A stretch of 64,000 nucleotides of DNA from Nitrospinota bacterium (GTDB taxonomy: Bacteria; Nitrospinota_A; UBA7883; JACRGQ01): the NCBI GenBank assembly GCA_016212275.1, contig JACRGR010000051.1:1-64000 (forward strand). Direction: 5' to 3'. Below the pieces are notes generated by a model, which saw only the letters and a program-made list of their open reading frames with translations, had not been told where the DNA came from and made no database searches. The translations under genes and the position numbers were made by a program. Shown in pieces: positions 17,542 to 25,499 of the stretch (the first letter of the stretch is position 1; each line of letters opens with the position of its first letter).

Positions 17542-18198
17542 GTGGTGCGCTTCGTTTTTACCATTATCATTGTCGCGCTGATGGCTATTCCCGCGTACGC
17601 CGCCGATGTGGCGCACGAAAACAAGGTGGATTACCTGGGCGTGACGACAGGTGAGGCGATGGAAAAGGTCATTGCCCTTCAACCGGCATTGAAAGAACAG
17701 GTGTCCGCCAGTTTCGGCGAGATACAAAAGCGCGCCGCCACCGATTTTTCCCTTTTTCTCCGGCACCCGAAGGAGGGACGGTATTTTGATCGTTTCCTGA
17801 ACGTCATGCCGGTGAAAATCTTCTCCGCTCCGCTGGCTTGCGGCACCATGTCCGAGGCGATCTCCCTGTTGGTTCCCGCAAATGCGGGAGACCACGCGGT
17901 TCTGTACTCTTACAGTTTCGTTTCCTGCGCCAACGACCCGCTGGTGACGCCGGTGCGGATGGTGGACAAATATGTGGAAAAGTACGGCCTGTACGATGAA
18001 AAGGATTTCGACCGCAATCAGCATGTATATAACAAAGTATTGTCGCGCTGGCAGGTGCGGGTGAAGCCGGTGGCGCTGGCCGATAAGGGGGCCGCGCTGG
18101 TGATCACGGTGATAGACGAAACGGTGTTCGGCGAGGCGTACCGTTTGGCGCGGTTCAAGCTCCGCCAGTCTGAAGAGAATTCCAAAGAAAAGTTCTAA
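17542..18198 (+). CDS. secreted protein of unknown function
   Basis: About 218 residues. I place the start at the GTG pair at 17542/17545, just after the upstream stop and preceded by GAGGG, because this gives a compact signal peptide (VVRFVFTIIIVALMAIPAYA, then ADVAHE). An ATG at 17512 inside the upstream gene is possible and would add ten residues before the hydrophobic core. The mature protein has two cysteines (ACG, SCA) that could pair in the periplasm. No known domain is recognised. Its partner is the small secreted protein just upstream. Confidence 0.65.
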   Translation: MVRFVFTIIIVALMAIPAYAADVAHENKVDYLGVTTGEAMEKVIALQPALKEQVSASFGEIQKRAATDFSLFLRHPKEGRYFDRFLNVMPVKIFSAPLACGTMSEAISLLVPANAGDHAVLYSYSFVSCANDPLVTPVRMVDKYVEKYGLYDEKDFDRNQHVYNKVLSRWQVRVKPVALADKGAALVITVIDETVFGEAYRLARFKLRQSEENSKEKF

Positions 18199-18207
18199 CC
18201 GGCCCGG

Positions 18208-18336
18208 GTAGTGGTTTAGTTTGAGATTGCCACAGCCATCTTTGATAGCCTCGCAATGACAACACACAGTCATTGCGAGCGTAAGCGAAGCAATCTCCTT
18301 ATTTTTGCAAACAGTATTTTCAAACTAATCCACTAC
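18208..18336. mobile_element. MITE-like element with 17-bp terminal inverted repeats
   Basis: GTAGTGGTTTAGTTTGA (18208-18224) and the reverse complement of 18320-18336 match at 16 of 17 positions. Inside lies a 75-base core (18223-18297) that is itself an inverted repeat, beginning GAGATTGCC and ending GCAATCTC, with CGCAATGAC/GTCATTGCG flanking the centre. A related core of the same length lies at 51275-51349 in the opposite orientation. No coding capacity, so a non-autonomous element or extragenic palindrome. Confidence 0.7.
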
Positions 18337-18389
18337 CACGGCCCACCGGTTTTTTCGATTATCGCCACCGTGTGCGATAATAGGGGGCC

Positions 18390-20168
18390 ATGGCGGTCAT
18401 AAACAACGTCGAGAAGGTGGCGGTTATTCTGCGCAACCAGGGGGTCATTTCCCCCGAACAGTTGCAGGAGATACGCCGCCTGATGGAACCGCCTCCCACG
18501 CGCCACCGCCGAAGGGCCGTCCATGAACTCCGCAAGGCGCGCAAAGAGGAAAAATACGCGCCGGACGTGATAAGCGCCATGAAGCTGTTCTCAATCGCCG
18601 GAAAGCCGGTGGACGAGGAACTGATAATAAGCGTCGTGGCAAAAGAATACGGCATCCCTTTCCGCAAAGTGGATCCGCTGGATATGGATGCGAAAGTGGT
18701 GTCCGAAACATTGCCGAAGCCGTTTGCTCTAAAGCACCACGTTTTGCCGGTGGCTCTATTGGGCAGGGAGCTGACCGTGGCAACCCCGGAGCCGGAGGAC
18801 GCGGCGGTGGTACAGCAGATCGTGGTGGCCACCGGCTACCGCGTGAACCATGTTCTTTCGGCGCGGTCCGAGATTGATAAAACGCTCAAGCAGTTCTTCG
18901 GGTTCCAGACCAGCGTGGCGATGGCGGAAAAAGAAGTGACCGGCCAGCAGGCGGGCCTGGCGAACCTGGAGCAGTTGTCCAAACTTAAGAGCGAGGACGA
19001 AATTTCGTCCAGTGATCTGCATATACAAAACGCCGTTGATCTTTTGCTCCACTACGCGCTCACCAACCGCGCCAGCGACATACACCTTGAGCCGAAGCGC
19101 GAACACACGGTGGTGCGGATGCGGATAGACGGCGCGCTGGTGGAAACGCAAAAAATACCCCGCGTGGTGCATGGCGCCATCATCTCGCGCATAAAAATAC
19201 TGGCGCGGATGGACATCAGCGAAAAACGCAGACCGCAGGACGGGCGCATCAAGGTCCAACGCGAGGGGAAGGAGAGCGAGATGCGGGTGTCGGTGCTCCC
19301 CGTGGCGTTCGGCGAAAAGGCGGTGATACGGATATTCGACGCGGAGATGGCCCTGAAAAGCCTGGAAGTGCTTGGTTTCTTTCCCGAAGAACTGGAAACT
19401 TACAAACGGTTTCTGGCGAAACCGAATGGCATAATCCTCGTCACGGGGCAGACCGGCTCCGGCAAAACGAGCACGCTGTACTCCTCGCTGAAGCACCTCT
19501 ACACTCCGGAAACGAACATCGTCACCATCGAGGACCCGATCGAAATGGTGGTGCCGGAATTCAACCAAGTGGCGGTGAACCCGGCGATAGACCTTACGTT
19601 CGCCAGCGCGCTACGTTCCATTCTCCGGCAGGATCCGGACATCATCATGGTGGGGGAAATACGCGACCGCGAAACGGCGGAGAACGCGGTGCAGGCCGCG
19701 CTCACCGGCCACCTGGTGCTCTCCACCCTCCACACGAACGACACCGCCTCGTCGCTCACGCGGCTGTATGACATCGGCATAGAACCGTACCAGATACGGA
19801 GCACGCTCATCGGCTTGGTGTCCCAGCGGCTGGTGCGGGTGATATGCGAACATTGCAAAACGGACGTCGTCGTGGCGCCGGAAGAACTGAAGGCGGCGGG
19901 CATAGCGAACAGCAAGCCGCTCACCCTCAAGAAGGGGGCGGGGTGCGACAAGTGCCGCTTCACCGGTTACTACGGACGGACGGGCGTTCATGAGGTGATG
20001 GACATCACTGAAAACCTGAGGAACATGATAGACGGCGAAACACCCGATACCGCCATCCGGCAGGCGGCCCGCAAGGCGGGGATGCGCATATTGCAGGAAA
20101 ATGCCGTAAGGAAAATGCTGGCGGGCGTGACTACGCTGGACGAAGTCCTGCGTCTTTTCAGCCTATAA
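18390..20168 (+). CDS. type IV pilus assembly / type II secretion ATPase (PilB/GspE family)
   Basis: 592 residues. An N-terminal MshEN/GspE_N-like region (about 60-170) precedes the secretion ATPase core: Walker A GQTGSGKT at 353-360, an Asp box and Walker B (IIMVGEIRDRETAE), a His box (STLHTND), then a tetracysteine zinc site made of CEHC and CDKC about 45 residues apart near the C terminus. These hexameric cytoplasmic motors power pilus extension or pseudopilus assembly. AGGGGG precedes the ATG. No pilC, pilM-Q or gsp gene is adjacent, so whether it serves pili or type II secretion cannot be decided here. The gene overlaps the convergent queD stop by 6 bases. Confidence 0.93.
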   Translation: MAVINNVEKVAVILRNQGVISPEQLQEIRRLMEPPPTRHRRRAVHELRKARKEEKYAPDVISAMKLFSIAGKPVDEELIISVVAKEYGIPFRKVDPLDMDAKVVSETLPKPFALKHHVLPVALLGRELTVATPEPEDAAVVQQIVVATGYRVNHVLSARSEIDKTLKQFFGFQTSVAMAEKEVTGQQAGLANLEQLSKLKSEDEISSSDLHIQNAVDLLLHYALTNRASDIHLEPKREHTVVRMRIDGALVETQKIPRVVHGAIISRIKILARMDISEKRRPQDGRIKVQREGKESEMRVSVLPVAFGEKAVIRIFDAEMALKSLEVLGFFPEELETYKRFLAKPNGIILVTGQTGSGKTSTLYSSLKHLYTPETNIVTIEDPIEMVVPEFNQVAVNPAIDLTFASALRSILRQDPDIIMVGEIRDRETAENAVQAALTGHLVLSTLHTNDTASSLTRLYDIGIEPYQIRSTLIGLVSQRLVRVICEHCKTDVVVAPEELKAAGIANSKPLTLKKGAGCDKCRFTGYYGRTGVHEVMDITENLRNMIDGETPDTAIRQAARKAGMRILQENAVRKMLAGVTTLDEVLRLFSL

Positions 20169-20651
20169 CTTCCCGAGGGCGATCCGGTACATCGCCATCT
20201 GGCCGGCGGTTTCCTCCACTCCCACCTCGATGGAATCCACCCCCGCAAGGTATCCCTTTTTATCCAGGACCTCTTTGAGTTGATGGCACAGGTATTCGGA
20301 AAGCATTTCGACCGTGGTGTTCGGAATCGGCAGGGCAAGCACGTCCTCCTTTGGGAATGAGTAGCGCTTGTCGCGGTAGATCACCTCGAATTGGCCGTCC
20401 TGCTCCCCCATTTTCAGGTGCGGGTTATTCAGGGCCATCAGCACCTTGTGTTCCAACCGGTCGCACAGCACCTGCATTTCCTTTTTCAGCACCTTGAAGT
20501 CGATCACATAATGATTTTCGTCCGGCCTGCCCACGATCTCCACCACCGTGTAATAGTTGTGCCCGTGGAGCGCCTCGCACTCGTTCTCGAACGTGATGAA
20601 ATGCGCCGCCGAAAAATTCAGCTTTTGTTTCTCGATCCGTATCTTGTGCAT
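20163..20651 (-). CDS. queD: 6-carboxytetrahydropterin synthase / PTPS family protein
   Basis: 162 residues from the ATG at 20651; AAGGGTG lies upstream and the preceding gene ends 2 bases before. The family's zinc ligands are H17 (FSAAHF), H29 and H31 (HGH), with the catalytic cysteine C25 in the C-x3-HGH arrangement; the later conserved Asp-His region (DRLEHKVLM) and the terminal Glu (VGVEETAG) are also present. QueD converts dihydroneopterin triphosphate to 6-carboxytetrahydropterin for queuosine. It is slightly long for the family because of an insertion at about 85-105. No queC or queE is near; the operon partners are an ATP-grasp protein and an amidohydrolase, so another pterin pathway is possible. 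Confidence 0.85.
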   Translation of the reverse strand: MHKIRIEKQKLNFSAAHFITFENECEALHGHNYYTVVEIVGRPDENHYVIDFKVLKKEMQVLCDRLEHKVLMALNNPHLKMGEQDGQFEVIYRDKRYSFPKEDVLALPIPNTTVEMLSEYLCHQLKEVLDKKGYLAGVDSIEVGVEETAGQMAMYRIALGKL

Positions 20652-20652
20652 G

Positions 20653-21852
20653 TCACCCTTCATATTCAAATAGCAACTCGCCTTCCGCGTCCAGCGCGCG
20701 GCGGTGCGCCTCCTCGGCGGTATCGCCCGCGCTCACGAAATACCCCAGCCGATCCGCGGAAGTTTTCAATCCGCGCACGGTGTCGCCCGGCTTGGCGGTG
20801 CAATAGGCGTCAATTATACCCGGCAGGGCGGCGGCTATTTCAAATCCGGAAACTTCCTTTATCTTTCCCGGCGAGGCGGTGATGAAATGGAACACCGCGC
20901 CGCGCGAATGGTTCGGGACGAGGGACCGTTTGGAATTTCCCAACAGTATCTCGGCGTACTCCACCATTTCGTTCACGCCGCTGGTCAGTTCCGCGATAGG
21001 GTGGGGCGTCGCGCCGCCGCCGCACCGCAGGCCGATCTCGAAAAGCATTTGCGAGCCGTCCGGCAACGTGCACAGTTCCACATGGGCCGCGCCGTCCACA
21101 AGCCCCACCGCGCGGGCGGCCTTGATGGCAAGACGCTTCACGTTTTCCAGCGCCGCGCCGTTCAGCCGCGAGGGGTAAAGCACGCTTTTGTCCACCCGGT
21201 AGGGCGGCGGCGTTTTTACCTTGTCGGAAACCATCAGCGTCACTCCTTCGCCGCCGCGCATGAGAACTTCCGCGCTATGCTCCAACCCCTCGAAATACGG
21301 CTCCACCAGCACCTCCGGCGAATCGGAAAACGATGAGGCGAAGGCGTACACGTCATTCAGGTCCGCATCGGCCTCGATCTTCCTCACGCCGCGGCTTCCG
21401 CCGCCCACATCGTCAGTCGGCTTGCAGATGGCCGGAAAACCGGTCTCGCGGACCGCATGGGCGAATGAGTCCCGCGAATCGGCCAAGCGGATCGCGGGGG
21501 AGGGGAGTCCAGCGGCACACCATGCCTGCCGCATCAGCTTCTTGCTGGTGGCGGTGCGGGCCGCCACCGGGCTGGGGCCGCGAAGTCCGAGGGATTGCGA
21601 GATGAGCGCGGCGGGGAGCACCGCCCGGTCATGGGTGGGTATCACCGCTCCCGCATTTTCGCGTTTCGCCAGCTCGATACCTTTCTCCACATCGCGGAAA
21701 TCGAACTCGCCGCACGCATGGGCGATGCGCATCCCCGGCGCTTGCGGATTGCCATCCACCACCACGGTGCGGAAACCGTGCTCGTTCAACGTGGCGATGG
21801 ACGGCACGGAATAGATGTTCCCGCCGAGGATCACGAGGGTTTTTTGCTTCAC
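20653..21852 (-). CDS. ATP-grasp superfamily protein (carbamoyl-phosphate synthase/biotin carboxylase-like)
   Basis: 399 residues from a GTG at 21852 that overlaps the upstream TGA (GTGA); the frame stays open further upstream but there it runs antisense to amidohydrolase codons. An N-terminal pre-ATP-grasp Rossmann-like domain (LVILGGNIYS, VVVDGNPQAPG) is followed by the ATP-grasp fold with ICKPTDDVGGGSRGV as the glycine-rich ATP loop and FEIGLRCGGG near the metal-binding end. Such enzymes ligate a carboxylate to an amine or thiol through an acyl phosphate. The substrate is unknown. It is sandwiched between an amidohydrolase (4-base overlap) and queD, suggesting a shared pathway. Confidence 0.85.
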   Translation of the reverse strand: MKQKTLVILGGNIYSVPSIATLNEHGFRTVVVDGNPQAPGMRIAHACGEFDFRDVEKGIELAKRENAGAVIPTHDRAVLPAALISQSLGLRGPSPVAARTATSKKLMRQAWCAAGLPSPAIRLADSRDSFAHAVRETGFPAICKPTDDVGGGSRGVRKIEADADLNDVYAFASSFSDSPEVLVEPYFEGLEHSAEVLMRGGEGVTLMVSDKVKTPPPYRVDKSVLYPSRLNGAALENVKRLAIKAARAVGLVDGAAHVELCTLPDGSQMLFEIGLRCGGGATPHPIAELTSGVNEMVEYAEILLGNSKRSLVPNHSRGAVFHFITASPGKIKEVSGFEIAAALPGIIDAYCTAKPGDTVRGLKTSADRLGYFVSAGDTAEEAHRRALDAEGELLFEYEG

Positions 21853-22622
21853 AGGCCGTACACCTTCACCGCGTTGAGGCCGAAGATGTTGGCCTTCTTT
21901 TCTTCCGCCAGATCCTTGAACTCCACCCGCGCCAGGGAAAGGTAGCGGTTTACCTGCTCTTCCGGGAAGTCGGAGCCGAACAGCAGTTTTTGGTCCAGGT
22001 GCCGCGCCGTGTAGAGCAGGTCCATCGTCACGGAGGAACCGCGGAACCGCTCGATAATGAACGAGCAGTCCAGATAGACGTTCGGGTTCGACTTCGCGGC
22101 GAAGAACGCTTCCATTACCCACGGCGTGCAACAGTGCGAAAGCACCATTTTCAGTTCGGGGAATTTCTTGGCGAGCCGGTCGAACACCGTGGGGCGCAGT
22201 TGATCCATCGGCAGGTACGCCGAATGGCCGAACACGTCGAAATTTATCACGCTCCCCCGCTTGGCTATCACTTCGTACAGCGGGAATAACCGCTCGTCGA
22301 GCGGCGAGAAGTTCTCGCGCCGGGGGTGGAGCTTCACGCCGCGGAACAAGCCGCAGTCGAGGTATGGGGCGACATCCTCCACCAGTTGCCGGGTGGGATC
22401 GAACGCGGCAAGGGCAAAGAGCCTTCCGTTGCTTTCCTCGCACACTTTTTTCAGGTAGTCGTTCTGGTCCAGTTGCGCCAAGCCCAGCAGGAGGCCTTTG
22501 GTAACTCCCCCCGCGTCCATCTGGTCCATCAGCGCGACGTACGAGGCGTTGTACTGCCGGGTGAACCATTCACCGGTCTGGCTGATATGGATGTGGGCGT
22601 CAACCACCGGGGCGTTATACAT
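21849..22622 (-). CDS. amidohydrolase family protein (Amidohydro_2 TIM barrel)
   Basis: 257 residues. The metal-binding start motif VDAHIHIS, a central histidine (VLSHCCTP), and the terminal aspartate of LLFGSDFPEE followed by a short helical end are those of the Amidohydro_2 group, which includes hydrolases and decarboxylases of small cyclic acids. No signal peptide. The GTG of the ATP-grasp gene overlaps its stop. Probable substrate unknown; the neighbours (ATP-grasp, PTPS-like) hint at a ring-containing metabolite, but this is inference. Confidence 0.85.
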   Translation of the reverse strand: MYNAPVVDAHIHISQTGEWFTRQYNASYVALMDQMDAGGVTKGLLLGLAQLDQNDYLKKVCEESNGRLFALAAFDPTRQLVEDVAPYLDCGLFRGVKLHPRRENFSPLDERLFPLYEVIAKRGSVINFDVFGHSAYLPMDQLRPTVFDRLAKKFPELKMVLSHCCTPWVMEAFFAAKSNPNVYLDCSFIIERFRGSSVTMDLLYTARHLDQKLLFGSDFPEEQVNRYLSLARVEFKDLAEEKKANIFGLNAVKVYGL

Positions 22623-22636
22623 CGGTCATTGTTTGG

Positions 22637-23890
22637 TCACAGCCCCACCAGGTAGCCGAACCTCTCCGTGAACTTTTCGACCGTTATGTTGCATATCTTC
22701 GCCAGCCGGGCAAGCTGTTTATCGTCCGTGAAGTCCTCTTTCTTGAGCCGGATCATGTATTCCACCGCCACATGGAAAGATTGCGAGGTAACGTCCACCA
22801 TCCGCACCTTCGTGCGTCCCGTTTCGGGGTCCAGCGCCTTGCTGAACGGGATGGGCACCGATCTGCCGTCCTGGATGGAGATCATGTCCGCCGTCCGCCC
22901 TTCAAGCAGGTACACCGCCGCGCTGTATCCCAGGTCTTTGGTATATTCGATGTCGAACGGGGTGGGTTCCACCGACCGCAGTTCGTAGCCTATGTCCTTG
23001 TCCACGATGGTGGTCTTGATGCCGAACTCCTTGAGACCCTTGCGCACTTCCTCTTTCAGCATCCCCCCAAGGTCTATCTCGGCCAGGCGGATGTGGCCGT
23101 GTTCGTCGTACTCGATCTTTCCCATTTTCTTAAGCTCATAGGGGGAGATTTTTTCCGCCAGCCCTTCCGCGAGGATCGCCACGCCGAACTCGCGGTTCAT
23201 CGCCAGCCGCTTGACGTAGGAGCCGATGAGGATGTCCACGATGTGCTGTACGCTAATCTCCTTCACGTCGCCGAACTCTTCGGGGATGATGGTGAGCGTG
23301 GCACCGGTGGATTTGCCGATGCCCAGCGCCAGGTGGCCCGCCTTGCGCCCCATCGCGGTGATGTAGTACCAGCGGTTGGTGGTTTGCGCGTCCGCGATGA
23401 TGCTCCGCGTGATCTGCGAGCCGAAGTGCCACGCGGTGGTGAAGCCGAATGTGCGGATGCCGTAGGGCAGGTCCAGGTCGTTGTCTATGGTCTTTGGCAC
23501 ATGGACGAACTGGATCTTTCCTTTCGCCTTTTTGTCGAGCTGGATGGCGGAAAAGCAGGTGTCGTCGCCGCCGATGGTGATGAGCGCGTCCACCTTCAGT
23601 TTTCCCAGCGCGTCCAGCACGTTTTTGAGCGATTCCTCGGCCTTGGTGGGGTTTGCGCGCGAGGTGCGCAGAATGGAGCCGCCCAGAAAGTGGATGTGCG
23701 CCACGTCTTCGATCTGCAGTTCCTTGGTGAACGTGGCGTCTCCGTCCATCAGGTGTTCAAAGCCGTCAAGGATGCCTACCACGGTCACCCCTTCATTGCG
23801 GAGCTTGATGGTGGCCGCCGTTATCACGCTGTTGATGCCCGGGGCGGGGCCGCCGCCCACGAGAATCGCGCACTTTTTCATTTTTCCCAT
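22637..23890 (-). CDS. 6-phosphofructokinase, probably PPi-dependent type
   Basis: 417 residues from the ATG at 23890, which has AGGAG about 9 bases upstream; a longer frame to 23962 lacks support. PFK motifs are present: GGGPAPGINS at the N terminus, GGDDT in the donor site, PKTIDND in the active site and MGRKAGHLA. The Asp after GG in GGDDT and the Lys in PKTIDND are the residues that distinguish PPi-dependent from ATP-dependent enzymes. The protein therefore probably performs reversible fructose-6-phosphate phosphorylation with pyrophosphate in glycolysis/gluconeogenesis. It sits 14 bases downstream of the start of the amidohydrolase operon, and reads into it. Confidence 0.88.
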   Translation of the reverse strand: MGKMKKCAILVGGGPAPGINSVITAATIKLRNEGVTVVGILDGFEHLMDGDATFTKELQIEDVAHIHFLGGSILRTSRANPTKAEESLKNVLDALGKLKVDALITIGGDDTCFSAIQLDKKAKGKIQFVHVPKTIDNDLDLPYGIRTFGFTTAWHFGSQITRSIIADAQTTNRWYYITAMGRKAGHLALGIGKSTGATLTIIPEEFGDVKEISVQHIVDILIGSYVKRLAMNREFGVAILAEGLAEKISPYELKKMGKIEYDEHGHIRLAEIDLGGMLKEEVRKGLKEFGIKTTIVDKDIGYELRSVEPTPFDIEYTKDLGYSAAVYLLEGRTADMISIQDGRSVPIPFSKALDPETGRTKVRMVDVTSQSFHVAVEYMIRLKKEDFTDDKQLARLAKICNITVEKFTERFGYLVGL

Positions 23891-23975
23891 ATTACCCGCT
23901 CCTGCCAGTTGTGTTTGTGCTATTTGAAATGTTTCAAAGTATTTTAACCCACTTCGGGGCAAAGAGGGAGAAAGG

Positions 23976-24440
23976 CTACCTCGGTTCCCGCACCGGGATT
24001 TCCTGATCGCGGATTTTCAGCGATTCCTCGGCTTTCCGCCGGACATCATCCGCCGCCGCTTTCGGCAAAACGGCCACTGCGGCGGCCATCCCTTTTTCCT
24101 CGGTGTAATCGGCTATCTTCGATCCCGTCAACACTTCGTCAACGGTCTGCTTTATCACCATCCGCACTTCGTTTTTGCATTCGGGGCTTTTTCCTTCGCA
24201 CATACTGTCCACCATTTCGGTTTCCACCCGCACCCGGATCTGTTTGGCGATCTCGTAGCGCGCCATCACTTCCGCCACGCGCCGGTCGGCGGCGGAATTT
24301 CCCGATGTCTTGACTTGCCCGACGCCGACAAGGTACTGGTCATCGGGGTACTGCTTTTTGATCTCGGCGGGGGAGACGGCAAAGGCGGGAAGGGCGGCAA
24401 GCGCGCACCAGGCGAAGGCCGCCAGCAACCGCCTATTCAT
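23976..24440 (-). CDS. LPP20-like envelope protein
   Basis: 154 residues. A Sec signal peptide ends near residue 21 (AALPAFA). The mature part contains the LPP20 pattern: YLVGVGQV, a run of alanine- and arginine-rich helix (AADRRVAEVMARYEIAKQI), and two cysteines (MCEGKSPEC). LPP20-family proteins are small periplasmic or lipid-anchored proteins, several linked to flagellar or secretion structures; no convincing lipobox is seen here. Its start overlaps the stop of the DUF4384 gene by 8 bases, so the two are cotranslated and probably act together in the envelope. Confidence 0.75.
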   Translation of the reverse strand: MNRRLLAAFAWCALAALPAFAVSPAEIKKQYPDDQYLVGVGQVKTSGNSAADRRVAEVMARYEIAKQIRVRVETEMVDSMCEGKSPECKNEVRMVIKQTVDEVLTGSKIADYTEEKGMAAAVAVLPKAAADDVRRKAEESLKIRDQEIPVREPR

Positions 24441-25383
24441 GGATCAGGTTGATCTGCCGGACGACGTTCCCGGTTGATTTGAGTATCTCCGCCGCCATCT
24501 TCACCTTCTTGTGGGAGAATTTCGCCGTTTCGCCGGAATATTTTTGGACGATATTGCCGCCGCCCCGCGTTTTGATGCGGTTTTCCACCACGTCGGCCAG
24601 CGCCTTGTCCGCATCGCCCCCCAGAGCCTTGATCTGCGTGAACAGCACGTCCATCTCCTTCAACGGCGTGAGCGACGCGATGATGTAAAACGTCTCAAGT
24701 CCGGTCACGTTGTCGAACTCCAGCATCTTGTCCGCGCCGGGGATGTAATATTCATGCCCGGCCTCTATCGGGTTGGCGAACGGCACGTCCGGGTTCGGGA
24801 ATATCATGTACACCGCGCCGGACGAATCGCGGTTGATGACGTACAGGTGGCATTTCTGGAACGGCTGGACCATCAGTTGGTATTGTGTTCCGGAGGCGAC
24901 CTTGCCGCCTTCCTTTATCACCTTGTCTTCCGCGTCGTAAAAGGCGAAATAGATCTGGATGTCTTTTCCCTTTTGCTCCTGCTCGGCGGATTTTCCCTGC
25001 GCCAGCGAATCGGCGTATGCTTCCATCGCCGAAATATCCACCTGGAATTCGCCGGTGTATGAATAGGCGTCCTTCGCGGGGTCGTAGGCCGACTGTTTTT
25101 CCTTGATGCTCCGCACGAAGGCCACGGACGCGCTTTTCACCTCGTCCGATTCCAATTGCATGTTCTTCACGGTGGTGCTGGCCTGAATGAAGGTCCCGGC
25201 GGCCTCTTCCACCGCAATGCGGGTGGCCGCCTGCTTGGCTTCCTCTTTCGCCTGTTGCTTGGTCTTGCTTTCGCCCACCTGCACGGACGCCGTGGCGGTG
25301 ACGGATACAATCTTTCCCTGCGCGGCATAGGCCGACGCGGCAAATAACGAAACGGAAAGGACAATCGAAATCAGCGTTTTCAT
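24433..25383 (-). CDS. DUF4384-type secreted protein
   Basis: 316 residues with a signal peptide (MKTLISIVLSVSLFAASAYA). The first 130 mature residues show an LPP20-like helix-rich pattern (KQQAKEEAKQAATRIAVEEAAG, VRSIKEKQSAYD), and the part from about 145 is a DUF4384 domain (IYFAFYDAEDK, GTQYQLMVQP, YVINRDSSGAVYMIFPNPD). DUF4384 proteins are periplasmic, of unknown biochemical role, and often accompany peptidase or secretion genes. It is the first gene of a two-gene unit with the LPP20-like protein. Confidence 0.75.
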   Translation of the reverse strand: MKTLISIVLSVSLFAASAYAAQGKIVSVTATASVQVGESKTKQQAKEEAKQAATRIAVEEAAGTFIQASTTVKNMQLESDEVKSASVAFVRSIKEKQSAYDPAKDAYSYTGEFQVDISAMEAYADSLAQGKSAEQEQKGKDIQIYFAFYDAEDKVIKEGGKVASGTQYQLMVQPFQKCHLYVINRDSSGAVYMIFPNPDVPFANPIEAGHEYYIPGADKMLEFDNVTGLETFYIIASLTPLKEMDVLFTQIKALGGDADKALADVVENRIKTRGGGNIVQKYSGETAKFSHKKVKMAAEILKSTGNVVRQINLIHE

Positions 25384-25499
25384 CTTCAGTTCCCCTGTCG
25401 CCCATTATCCCCATTTGGGAGGCGGTTGACAACCGTGCGGATGCGCGGAGCGGGAGGGGACGTTTTGAATGAGGGGGCACATTTGGTACAATCCGCACG

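Noticed and set aside
20163-20651. QueD as proof of queuosine synthesis in this region
   Set aside because: No queC, queE or queF is in the window; the context points to other partners.
21853-22569. Upstream extension of the ATP-grasp frame
   Set aside because: It lies within the amidohydrolase gene in another frame; the GTG at 21852 gives the normal start of the pre-ATP-grasp domain.
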